NCBI RefSeq assembly: GCF_002127325.2
Contig: NC_035434.2
Span: forward strand, 78,573,632-78,637,631
Length of the DNA stretch: 64,000 nucleotides
Source: Helianthus annuus
Taxonomy: Eukaryota; Streptophyta; Magnoliopsida; Asterales; Asteraceae
Reading direction: 5' to 3'
Position numbers and translations under genes: made by a program. The notes beneath the pieces are model-generated. The model was not told the origin of the DNA, searched no databases, and was given only the letters and a program-made list of their open reading frames with translations. Below, in pieces: positions 45,260-56,600 of this stretch (the stretch's first letter is position 1; every line of letters begins with the position of its first letter).

Positions 45260-48200
45260 CTATTCTGGAAAACAAACTTCCCTCCAAGTCTTCTCAGAAT
45301 TGAGGGCTTTCAATTCTTCAGCTGTAGGGTTGTATGTCGCCTTTTTAGTTGCGTAAAAATCTTTTACCCCTTTAGCTTTCCCACTCAACATTTTCCCAAA
45401 TATTTTCTTAACATTTCCGTTGAATGTTTTCTCGACATCAAATTCTTTTTCATCATCATAAAATTGATTTGAAATTTCAATTTTACCAATTTTCTTTTTA
45501 ACTTCCTCAAACTTCAGTGATGGAAAAACATCATCATTTACTGAAATTTTCTCCACAACTTGTGGCTCTTCTGGCTTTGTGGAACCAGATTCATCGCCGA
45601 CTTTTTCTTCTACCTTTTTTGCAACCCACACTTGGTTGTCTTTTCCTTTCCTTTGGTAAAAATGTTTCTTTGAACATTCTCCAACCTCATTTTTCGAATT
45701 TTCAAAAATTTTAGATTTTTCAACAACTTTTTCTTTCAACTTCTGAGAAGCTTCCTGTTTTGCTTTGATATCTTTCGGACAATCCGATGCAATGTGACCA
45801 GCTTCATTGCATTTAAAACAGGTTTGAGTATTTCTCGGATGAAATACTCCAGTTCCATTCCTTCTCCTCTCAGCAAGAAACTCTTTGTTAGACTGTCTCC
45901 AGAATGGTTTCTTCTGTTCATCTTCAGAGCTTCCACCTGTCACAAATTCAGTGTTTGATTTAGAATTGTTCTCATTTTTGTAATTTTCTGGTGGAACAAA
46001 ACCTAAACCTTTCTTTTTGTAGCTACGATTTTGGTTAAGTTTCTTTGAAAAACTAGAACCAGAATTGTAACCTTTTTTCTTGTTTAGACATTGTTGAACT
46101 CTAGAAGTATATTTTTTAGGTTTATCAAAACTTTTCAAAACTTTTAATTCAGGAATATTAACCTCTATTAGTTTAAAAGTTTTGTTGATTAATTCTGTTT
46201 TGATACACATTATCGGAAACTCTTTGTTGTAATATAATTTGTCAGAACCATTCAAAGTATACACAACTTCGAATGTTTCATCATTCAAATCTACCTTTGA
46301 TAACAAAAATTCTTTACTATAAGACCATTTAACCGACGAATTTTGACTGTTGACTGACGACTTTGGCTTTTCAGACTCAGATTTCGACTCTGTCTCCTCA
46401 TCAGTATCCAACACCTGATCGACCACCTTTTTGATTAATTCAGACTCATGATCAGTATCAGATGAGGTAAACGTCACATCAATGTTTTCTGGTAAGACGT
46501 CAGTTGTGTCGGTTTTAAGCTTTATATTGACTGCTTTTGCAAGTTGCTCCTCATTTGGTTTCCTAGGTGAATACCCATCCCAAATTGGAGGCGGACACTT
46601 GTTATAGCTAACAATTGTTTTCTTACCACATTCTTTCTTTTCTTTCGGCTTCTCGTCTTGAAAAGCTTCCATACCTGCAACAGTTGAATAAACACGATCA
46701 ATAAGATAATCAGAGGTAGAATAACTCAACAATAACCTCCTAATTCTCTCATTTTCAATCTTTTCAGTTTCCAACTCTTGCTTCCATTTGGCACTCTCTT
46801 CAATGTAAAAATTTATAGCTTTTTGCTTTGACATTAAAGTTGCATTCATCATTGTCAGCGCCTGTTCTCTTTCTGAGTTTGTTGTTTGGAGACCAGTTAC
46901 TGTTTTGTTCAACACGTCGTACGATTCCTTCACATAATTGAGATTGAACAATAACTGCTCTTTCTTTTTCTCGTATTCAGCAATGATGTCATCTTTTGCT
47001 GCACAATCTTTGCAAGCTTCCAAACACTTCTCACATGGCTTGACGACTTCAACAATTTTTTCAACTTCGACTGTTTTTACAACTTCAATCACTTTTTCTA
47101 CTTCTTTCTCTACCTTGATAACCTTCTCATCAACACTTTCAACATTCTGAACATCACCTTCAGATCCAGGTTGTTGTTCTCTTGCAGCTTGTTTTTCCTT
47201 CAGTTTCTTCACTCTTTCTGCAAAATAAAAATGAAAATTTTCAGGAGACAAATGAGATTTTGCAATATTTATGTGTTCCTCTTTCTCATCATCACTGCTG
47301 CTATTATCAGGTGATTTATCAAAGTGTACAGATTTATCAGAATCACCCTCTGATATATCAGAATCAGACGGTGTTTTGTCAAAAACAACTTCCTTTTCTG
47401 GAACATTTTCATTTTGCTCAAGTTCATCTAAACTTTGTATGCTAACATCTGAGCTATCTGAAACATCTTCAGAGTGTTCTGAAAGTTTATCAGTACTGTC
47501 TGAACTTTCATCAGATGACACAGACTTTTCATCTTCACTTTTCACATTTTCTCCGATAGATCTCATCCAAGTAGCAAACAAATTTGGTTCTCGGACAATT
47601 TTGGCAATGAAGGCTTTGAACTCTCCCTTCTTATCCACAAACATATCCCAACTGAAACCCTCAGGTAGTTTCTCATCATCTTGATCGATAATGCATGCTT
47701 CTGTGGCTTCAGATGATATGTAATCACTCCAGTTGAAATCTACCAAACATGCTCTCTTGGGATCTTCAATCTTTCTCCCATGAGCTGTCTGAGGTTCTTG
47801 GGATTGACCAACTTGCTGGTAGATAGCTTTGCGATAGTAATCATCTTTCCCGAATGGATTCTGTGCTCTGCTAGCTTCTCTTCCTTTGCACTCCCACTTG
47901 AAATGGACTTTTTCCCTGCATCGAAAACAAGTAACTTTAGATTTATCAAAACCTAAAGTTGAAACATGAGCATCTAAAAAGTCATTTCTCCCGGTAATGG
48001 TTTTGAATTTCTCAGCCCGACGAAGAACACTTGCAAGACACCATTTGATATCCATAAGTTCCATTTCCTCAGCGTCTATTTGATCGTAATCCTCTTTAGT
48101 GAGCATAGGATTTCCGATCCGACCAGCAACTAGACCTTCATAGGATAACAAAACTGAACCCAGAAGTGCCATATGATCTTTAGCAGTGTCTTCGGAGAAG

Positions 48201-49192
48201 CTTTGACCTTCTGGAAGGTTGAGAGCTATATTGCATTGAATCACATATCCGTTTCCAGTTTTTGTACTCTGAGACTGAAAACTAGTGTTAGTCTCTTTCG
48301 GATTCACACTCGGAAACGATGAAAACCCGCTGCTACTCTTGTTCGAGCCCTGATCAGCTTTCTCAGATGAATCACCAGCACTGAAAGCGGTTTAAATTTT
48401 CGGACTTCTTTCAGATTCAGTAGCTGGAATACTACCCCTGTAATACATCTTCACGTCCTGTTGACCACTCGGACTATTCATCCTCGCGATCTTTTGTTGT
48501 TCAAGATCTTGACTTTCTATTTTTTCAATGAACTGTGAGATCGTCAACCCATCGTACACACCCGTATTCTTCAAGATCATCAAATACGTTCCCCACTCTT
48601 TCTGAGGTAACGCGTCAGCCAATTTATCCACCCATTCCTCACGACCTTTTTCAACTCCCAACATCGATAACGATCGCACCAGATGACAATATCTTTCAAT
48701 CAATTTCTTAGTATCCTCTCCTGGCAAACTACTAAACAGATCGAAATCTTTCTTTAATAAAGCTTTCTTGCTTTTAATCATGTTTTCGCTTCCCTCAAAC
48801 TTAACTTTTAATGCATCCCAAATCGACTTAGCAGTTTTATCGTGTTGCAACAAAATGAATATATCTTCTTTAATCGCCTGCTGTAACAAACTAATCATCA
48901 TTTTCTCGGCTCTATACATTGCTCGTTCTTGCTCAGTAAACTCAGATATCTCTTTAATAACTTGCAACTCTGTTCTAGGCAACGTGTACTTCTTCAATAT
49001 GCACTCCCATGATCTAAGATGGTTTGCTTGAACCCAGTTTTCAAATCTATCTTTCCACCCATAGTACTCCTCAATGCTCATCAATCTAGGGGGCTTTTGA
49101 TTTGTTCCCGTCTCATTTTCTAAGTTCATTGCTTGAGCAATTACAGCTGGAGTAGTCGTTGTTGCAAAGGCGTTGTAAAATTCAGAATTCAT
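45260..49192 (-). pseudogene. Co2 giant Gag (~1,310 codons) with one in-frame stop
   Basis: A single frame from ATG 49192 to the stop at 45260-45262, broken only by TAA at 48392-48394 (codon 267). Residues about 30-240 are a copia Gag core (RLMSIEEYYGWKDRFENWVQ start). After the stop come a first knuckle CFRCREKVHFKWEC (47888-47929, usual Gly replaced), an acidic Ser-rich region, a CX2CX3CX2C cluster (47003-47035), a coiled coil, a module with LPENIDVTFTS and FPI...FKLIEV, a second knuckle CFKCNEAGHIASDC (45779-45820), and an end module shared with CoC. The Gag would assemble particles and bind element RNA. Whether the stop is decay, strain variation or read through is open. It is far longer than usual copia Gag. 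Confidence 0.85.
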
Positions 49193-49758
49193 ATTGACTT
49201 AGCACAATTTTCAAAACAACTGACAGAAAAGCGAATCAGAAATATCCTTTGAAGCGATCCAATAATAATGTCCTTTTGAGCGGTCCAGAAAAAATATACA
49301 CTCGAGCGGTCCAGAGATTAACTTTCGAGCGGTCCAAGATTGAACTAAGAGAGATCCAGAAGTAATCACTCGAGCGATCCAGAAAGTATTCTGAGAGCGG
49401 TCCAAACTAACAATTTTGAGCGGTTCAGAATTTATCTTACGAGCGATCCAAAATCTATCTTTCAAGCGGTCCACGAATGTTCTAAAGGCGGTTCAGAAAT
49501 GTGAACTACGAGCGGTTCACGATGACGTCATTTGAGCGATCCACATTCCGAACATGATTTGGTCCATAAAACCTTCGAATTTTGTCTTCAAACTTTCCAG
49601 GGTTTGTCTAAGTACTATTGCGCACAGTATGTGAGTTTTTGAACGAATTTCAACCGTGAAATCTCTCGGAAATGAGAAAAGAAGGTGTAGAAGTGAGAAG
49701 AAACAATGAAGTTCGGCTATAATCTGCAGAAAACCTCCTCCCAAGCTCTGATACCACT
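49193..49758 (-). other. Co2 leader with GAGCGGTCC array and primer site
   Basis: Non-coding. 49245-49545 has about 13 copies of GAGCG(G/A)TCCA-type motif at 20-30 bp spacing; the same motif occurs in the LTRs. Primer site AGTGGTATCAGAGC at 49745-49758 (minus). Confidence 0.88.
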
Positions 49759-50214
49759 TGTAGGATCGAATGCTGACCCGAACGAGTCGTTCAGAGGTTG
49801 TCTCTTGCAATTCAGATGCGGAATAATAAGAAAAGCAAGTAGATATAGCTAGTACTTCTTTCTAACTGCTTGTTTTACTGATTTGAAATGATTTATAGCT
49901 CGATCTTCACACCGGCAGAGCTTCGGCGTGGAATACAAGGAATAACTACTGAGGATCGCTCATGCACACCTATATATAGTGGTTTGGAACCGCTCATATG
50001 GACATGTGACACATGAGCGGTCCAGACTTGACCAAAAAAGCGACCCAGATGCCATATAAGCGATCCAGGCATCTCAAGACCCTATAAGCGATCCTACCTC
50101 CTAAAACCTATACAGACTCCTGTTTTCTCGTAAAACGTGCCCTATGCTATACAATACAATGTAAGATCTGATCCTAGACATTTAGACGGAATCAACAGAT
50201 GTAGTGCACCAACA
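49759..50214 (-). repeat. Co2 5' LTR (element orientation)
   Basis: 456 bp, about five differences from 42535-42990. Inverted repeat at 49989-49997 / 50013-50021 upstream of the TATA box. Confidence 0.95.
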
Positions 50215-50219
50215 CTTCC
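50215..50219. repeat. Co2 target site duplication, right copy
   Basis: CTTCC, matching 42530-42534. Confidence 0.95.
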
Positions 50220-50649
50220 CAGCGTTTAGCTCAAACGCTCTACCCCTGGCATCCTGACCCTTCATTTTCAGACAATCTCTCTCGAAATGTCCTTGCTCAC
50301 CACACTTGTAGCATCCTTTGAGCGTAACTCCATCCAATGTACTCTTGGCATAGCACTCGCGAGTCATATGTTCAGTCCGACCACATCTGGCGCACTATAT
50401 CCACTCATCCTCGTGAGTCTTCCTCTCAAGACCACTCCTGCCATCCCTGGCATTATCGTTTCCTGACTTTCTAGGGTTGACTACACACGCTCTCTCCAAT
50501 CTGCGTTCCTCACCACGCTTCTCATCAGTATCCTTCCTTGAACTCTCAGACTTTCGCTTTCGCGAATCCCCAGATCTAGGCTCAGAATGCGGAATTATTT
50601 GAATGGTCGATCCGCTGTGACGGTCCGACATCACGCATACAGTTGCCAC
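50220..50649 (-). pseudogene. Gy0 Gag C-terminal part with two zinc knuckles
   Basis: Minus-strand reading has a basic, Arg/Lys/Asp-rich stretch (50400-50620), then CARCGRTEHMTREC (50353-50394) and CYKCGEQGHFERDC (50272-50313), both CX2CX4HX4C, then ARGRAFELNAGK, the usual lead-in to a gypsy protease. A stop lies just before the first knuckle. The protease itself is on the other side of Co2. The Gag core is not recognisable further right. Confidence 0.75.
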
Positions 50650-51500
50650 GTCATTGCACAGGGTGCCAGTAAATGATCTTGGGTTACAACGCTGGATTGT
50701 TTTATGTGTACATCTATGTACTGTTCACAAAGTTAATGAAAAATCAGAATGACGCTCCGATTATATCATAACACAGGATCTACTAAAACTTTCCGATCAT
50801 TATATCACCTGAAGGGTTTCCAATCTGTGTCCCACCAAAACCATACCCGTGAGCACCACATCCACGTTTTGAGTTGTGCCAAATCTTTTGGGGTAATAGG
50901 TAGTCTAGAACCTTGTCTCGCTTTTGGCGGCATTTCGTCGTTTCTATTATTACAACATAATATCAACATAAGACAATAACCAAAAATAATTCAATCATTA
51001 TGTGTTAGTGGACCAAACATTGCGCATGTATAACAAACATATACTAATGAGAATGAAATTTTAGGCCAAAAGGAACTCATTAGATATTTATACCAAAAAT
51101 TTTCAAAGCTTGTTTTTAGTACTAAGACTAATCAAAATTTGGCATGTCTACATCAACACCCTCAACAAGCCTATATGAAATTTCCTCCTAAATATATGAA
51201 AATTTGGCATGCAAACCATAATTAGAGTTCATCAAATGATATATACAACACAAACAACAACTAACGCTTCAATCATTGGAAGTCCGACATCTTTCTAAGA
51301 AGCTCTTCTAGCACATCATAATAGTCCATCTGTCCCTCTGAGTCCTTCCTCGTCTCTATGCCTCCGCGTAATGTGGCGAACTGACGATCACAGTGAGCGT
51401 GATTGACCTAAAACCCTTTCTGCCTCTTCAAAGTGGACGTTGTCTCGTTGGGATTGAACACTATAAGAGGAACAGATAATAAGAGCCAAAACCGGATCAC
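50650..51500. other. Unassigned sequence between Gy0 and CoE
   Basis: AT-rich, with no frame, terminal repeat or domain that I recognise. Probably Gy0 gag/leader decay or another old insertion. Confidence 0.4.
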
Positions 51501-52541
51501 AACAGTGGATTCATAATAAGCAGCTGTTTGCATTAAACTTTCCCCTTGAAAGTGGTTATAACATCTGATGGCCCTCTTCCACTGTTTATATACTACAACT
51601 GCTGACCATCAAGTACTGCTTGTGTACAACAACTGCTGAAGACAAAAGTACTGCTCTTTAATCTACTGCCCGAAGTCAAGTGCTGCCAAAGACCAAAGCC
51701 CTGCTTGAAATAAAGCAGTGGTATGAAGAAACAGTTGTTTACTTTGTCTATTGTAATAGTATCAGTGGTTAGCTAGCAGTAGTTATATGTATCAGTGGTT
51801 ACAGGTTGTCAGGTTGTTAGATGTCACTTTCATGGTGACGTCAGCTAAGATGCTTCAGAGGTTTGATTTGCCTATAAATGGAATAGTATCCTGTACTGTT
51901 ACATTTGATGGACTGAGTGAGTTCTTCTCTTCTGATCCAATCCTTTCATCTTGTGCAATCAACCATGGAGTATCAGGCTGAGGGGGAGTTTAGTTTGTAA
52001 GCATGCTTTGTAATCTTTTGATTTGTATTGTAATCATTCGACTCAATGAGCATGTATTTATCAAAACTATTTTCCTCTTTGATTGTGTTTACAAAGTTTG
52101 TGTTCATTTCCGCTGCATAAATCATTGAATCATGTTTAATTATTGTTCATCTATTACAAATAAACACAATCTTGAGAGCCTCAGATCCTAACAATTGGTA
52201 TCAGAGCTCGGGCAGTCAAATTCGATCTAACAATCAATTTGACATAACAGTTCAGCTCAAAATTCATTAATACTAAGGTTGATTGTATTTTATTGAAAAA
52301 CAGAGTAACGAGTAAGGACGTTCAAAGTTGCTGCTCAAAAACTCTGTAAAACAACCAAGATGTCATAAGACACACAAACTTCTTATAACAAGTGATATCA
52401 TACATAAAACACCTATAGCTTTCAGATCTGAAAAATGACTAACGACTATGGTATAATCGTTTACTTTACAAATTTGATTTCAAGTGTTGATATGAAGTTT
52501 GTGCTGTTTCCATCATGTCTGATACTAAGGTATGAACCTCT
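51500..52541 (+). mobile_element. CoE: copia LTR end, primer site and leader
   Basis: An LTR ends GATCCTAACA at 52193, followed by TTGGTATCAGAGC (52195-52207) and a leader cut at 52541 by CoD. The LTR start is not resolved. TATA CCTATAAATGG near 51871. ACTGCT/AGCAGT motifs are dense at 51560-51730. A purine tract GAGGGGGAGTTT at about 51981-51992 is followed by TGTAAGCATGC at 51999, which could be a separate, shorter LTR start. Confidence 0.65.
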
Positions 52542-52988
52542 TGTTGATGCATGGAATGTCTGTTGACTACGTCTACATGAAGTCTTAGGTCAAGACTGGT
52601 TAACATAGGATCTAGAAAGTCAAAATTAGTTTAGTTGTTGTAGTTTAGCTTATGAGTACATAGGTTGTTAAAGGTTCCGCTTATGTGTCAAGAGGTTTCG
52701 CTTATAAATCATCTTGAACGTTCCGCTTATGTGTCATGCACTACAAGCGAAACCACTGGGACTATATATAGCATTAATAAGCGAAACCATATCAGTAGTT
52801 GTTGAACATTGAAGCGGAACTGTTGAAGAGCTTTAGGTGTGAAACTCTGTCAAATTTACATCAGAAAGCAATAAAAGGAAAGGAATTGAATAGGAAAGCT
52901 GTTGTTACTTCATTTACGTTGATTCCGCCTTCGTACGTGAAGATGAACGTTCTCTACTGACTATTCAGGGTCGGAACACGGTCCAACA
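52542..52988 (+). repeat. CoD 5' LTR (447 bp)
   Basis: Starts TGTTGATGCATGG, ends CGGTCCAACA before the primer site. TATA CTATATATAGC at 52762-52772. GTTCCGCTT (52720-52728) and AAGCGAAAC (52745-52753) form an imperfect inverted pair ending 8 bp upstream; further AAGCG(A/G)AAC copies lie downstream. Confidence 0.85.
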
Positions 52989-53651
52989 AGTGGTATCAGA
53001 GCACAGGACGAGGAGTTCATACTACTACAGCTTGAATCTGCAGAAATCTCTCATTTCTACTCACTTTCTCTCACCCTTTTTCAGTTTGAATTGGTTCCTA
53101 CGGTTGGAATGGTCTGATTTTTTACTATAGTGTGTGAAATACTGTAATAACAAACCCTAGAAAGTTTCAAGTTAAAATTCAGACTAAAAGATGGTGAAAA
53201 CTGGTTAGAACTAGGTTCCGCTTATTCGGACAATAAGTGGTTCCGCTTGTCATAACCTAGTAGTTCCGCTTATAGGGACATTTCGCTTATAAGTTCCGCT
53301 TGAAGTACCTACATCCGCTTGTAGGTTTCGCTTGAAAGGACAGTTTAGTTTCGCTTGAACGAACAGTTTAGGATTCCCTTGAATGAACTTTCGCTTATTC
53401 GTACCATATAGTTCCGCTTGAAGGAACAAGTAGTTTCGCTTAATTGGTATCGCTTGAAGAAACAATTAGTTTCGCTTGTAGTGACAGTGTGCTAGTTCCG
53501 CTTATACGAACTCTAGTAGTTTCGCTTATCTGTCACTCAATATACTTTCGCTTATCAGTCATACTATATTCCGCTTATTTGTCACAGTTTTCAAAAAAAA
53601 AAAACTTGAAAATTTTTCTAAGTGTTGATTGATTTTGCAGATACGTTCACG
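52989..53651 (+). other. CoD leader with TTCCGCTT array
   Basis: Primer site at 52989-53002, then non-coding leader. 53214-53590 carries about 20 copies of (G/T)TTCCGCTT or TTTCGCTT at 12-25 bp spacing, mostly in one orientation. Ends just before the gag ATG at 53652. Confidence 0.9.
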
Positions 53652-56600
53652 ATGGATGATATTTTCTTGAACCCGTTCAGTAACATGTACGCTTTCACGG
53701 GAAATTCCGGAAACGATGATACTTCATCAAGCAAAGAAAATGAGAATCCGCCGAAAGAAAAAAAAAAGGAAGCTTGGGAATCGGAAAGTGCCTTCGAAAC
53801 ATTCAATAGACCCCCAAAGCTTATGGCTATCGAGGAGTACAGTCGGTGGTCTAGGAAGTTTGAAGATTGGCTGATGGCATTCGCATTTCCCAGCTGGAAA
53901 AGTTTGAAGAACAGTTATGCCAATGGAAACAAAAATGGTGAAGCGTTAAGATCGGCTGAAGAGATTGATGCATTTGTAGCCGAGCAAAAATGTGTGGCTT
54001 TGTTGTTCCAATCTATCCGAGAAGACATTATTTCCTTGATTGATTATTCAAACGCTAAAGATCTATGGAACAAACTTAAAGAAAAATGTTTAGGAGCGAG
54101 GAAATTGTGAAAAACAAACGAAAACTTCTTACAAAAGAATTTGATCTTTTTGGATGTCTAAAGAACGAGTTGGTTTGTAAAATGATAGAAAGATTTGGTC
54201 ATCTGAAGCTGGAATTAGCACGGCATGATATCACATATCCTGAGGATGAGCTTATCGACAAATTGTTCGATTCGTTACCGGACGAGATGGATTGGAGATA
54301 CTATGCGCTGATGTTGAAGAATACCATTAAGGCACCAGAAAAGTTGACGTTAGATTTGTTGATTGAGAAACTCGAGAGTCACGAGCTGGAGTTGAAGAAG
54401 ACATACAAAGTCAATCACTCATCTTACCAGCAGAATTTGGATCTATATTATCCGAAAAACATGATGCCAAAAGCAACTTCTCCAAAGACTGCATTTTTTG
54501 CTGAGAATGTGTCGACAGCAAGCAAAGAAAGTCAAAGCAGTCAAAGCAGTGGAAGTCACAGTGGTTATCACAGTGGATCTTCATCATCTGCAGGTCATTC
54601 TGATGCAAAGTTTCAGTGCAACATCGCAATAGATTTGAAGAATGCTCAGAATTTTGACGAGGAGTCGGCTAAGCAACAAATGGTCTTCTTGGCGTCGGTG
54701 TTGGAATCATATGAAGGGTTAGTAGCTGGGAAGATCGGCAACACAAACCTAACAAAAGAGGACTATGACCAAATAGATCCTGAAGAAATGGAGCTAATCG
54801 ATATTCGTTGGCCTATGGCAAGTGCTGTTCGTAGAGCACAGCGTTTTATGGAAATTACCGGCAGGAAGACGATTGGTGGTCCATCTACCAAGCTGGGGTT
54901 CGATAAATCGAAGGTGACGTGTTTCAAGTGTAAGCAGAAAGGTCACTTTAAACGAGAATGCAGAAATGCTTATGCTGATGAGTCGGAAAACCCTTTCAGA
55001 GATGATTATTACAAGAAGGCGATTTATCACCAGAATAAATCTGAGCCGCTTAGATTGAAGCAGTCTGAAGATAACAGAGAGAAATCTAGAGCTCTTGCGG
55101 TGATCTACGATGATGAGGGGTATGATTGGAGTAAAGATGTTTTACCGGAAGAAGATGCGGTTGGTTACGCATTCATGGCGAATAACGATGAACCTATTCC
55201 GTGGAAAGATGATCGTACTGAAGAACAAAAGTATAGCTATCGGAAAATGATTGCTGAAAATAGAATCATCAGAATTTCTCGTATCTATCTGGAAGCTAGA
55301 AGAGCGAGAAGATGGGATCCGGACAGGGAATGTTATCTTGATGAGTATGGAAATATTGCGATTGATGACAAAACGCTTGATCTGGAAGCCATCATCTAGG
55401 AGATAAAAGATGATGATGAGTATTGGCAACACAAATGGTGGGGAACTCCAACTGAGAAAATGAAAGAAGAAGAGAAAGAGAAAGAAGAGAAAGAGAAAAA
55501 GGAGAAAGAAGAGATCGAGAAAGCAAAGCAGATCAATACCAGCATTATCGATACAATGCAGGAGTTGACGGCAGAGAACCTGGGAAAAATGGCTGACAAA
55601 GTGCTAGCTGCTAAAGCACTTGAGGTAGACTCTAACTCTGTGTCTGAGTCAAAAGGCCAGGTCGGTCCAAACTCGTCAACCAATGCGTCAGGTAAAAAGT
55701 TTGAAGGAAATGCTGATTGTAAAAATTGCAACAAAGAATGCAAATTTTGTAACACTGTCACGTATCTCAACGGTGAGAAAGTGAAAGATCTGACAGCAAA
55801 GGTCAGAAGCGTTGAGAATCAGATTCTTGCGCGTGACAAAACAGTTAAAGCTTCAACTGAACGGATTAAAGAATTAACTACTCAAATTGAAACTGATAAA
55901 ATTGAACATGAAAAAGTTAAAAATGAAAATGAAAAGTTAATTCTTGAAAACCGTCAGATTTCTGAAAAGTTTGAAAAACTCAAAAGCACAGTGAAAGATA
56001 GTGATGATCGAAATGGTAAAACTTTTAAAGAAAACGAGCATTTAAAAGCTGTGCTGAGAATAAAAGAAGAATCAATCAACAAACAACTGGATGAAATCGC
56101 TAATTTGAAATTTAAAGTTCAGGAGGATGAAATTGAAAACGAGCGAATCCAGTTGAAGCTTAACAATTATAGCTCCGCAAGCTTTGTTTTGCAACATATT
56201 GTTCCAAAACCCATTGGCAAAAACAAAGCTGGCGAAGACGTGTATTCTGATGGAACCGGGGTGGGTTTTCACAAAGTTCCACCGCCGATTTTGGATAACT
56301 ACACGAAAAAGCAATCTGTTTTGGTTGAACTTGAGGAAGAAAGTGAACTTAAACTTCCGGAGAACATTGATGTCACGTTCACATCTTGCAGTGACGATAG
56401 TGTCCAAAATGATATTGTAAAAGGTGTTGTTGAAAACGTGTTAAAACCAGATAGTGACACTACTGAGGAAGATGGGTGTTTCTTGGACAAATACATTCTG
56501 AAACAAAAGTCCAAGAACAACTTAAATGATGAACCTACTCTTGTCATGTACAAGATGACGGGATCTAATATGTTGTTTTCGGATTCAGAGTTTCCGATTG

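Larger units (their letters stand above)
42535..50214 (-). mobile_element. Co2: full-length gag-only copia element
   Basis: LTRs 42535-42990 and 49759-50214 (456 bp each, about five differences by eye), TSD CTTCC, primer site AGTGGTATCAGAGC (49745-49758, minus), polypurine tract GAGGGGGAGTC next to the left LTR. The only coding region is one giant Gag (45260-49192). Protease, integrase, RT and RNase H are absent; 2.27 kb of conserved non-coding sequence takes their place. CoC has the same plan. A non-autonomous element moved by enzymes from another copia is the simplest reading. Confidence 0.95.
38974..50657 (-). mobile_element. Gy0: decayed gypsy element split by Co2
   Basis: LTR remnant 38974-40048, polypurine tract at 40049, decayed pol to 42534, then gag zinc knuckles at 50272-50394 on the far side of Co2. 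Removing Co2 and one copy of its TSD puts zinc knuckle and protease in the usual order. The right part of gag and the second LTR were not found. NA1 abuts at 38973. Confidence 0.75.

Noticed and set aside
46938..47684. Plus-strand frames of 70-137 codons, Ser/Thr-rich
   Set aside because: Antisense shadows of the acidic part of the Co2 Gag.
51787..51981. 64-codon frame as a host gene
   Set aside because: It spans a probable LTR promoter and has no recognisable domain.
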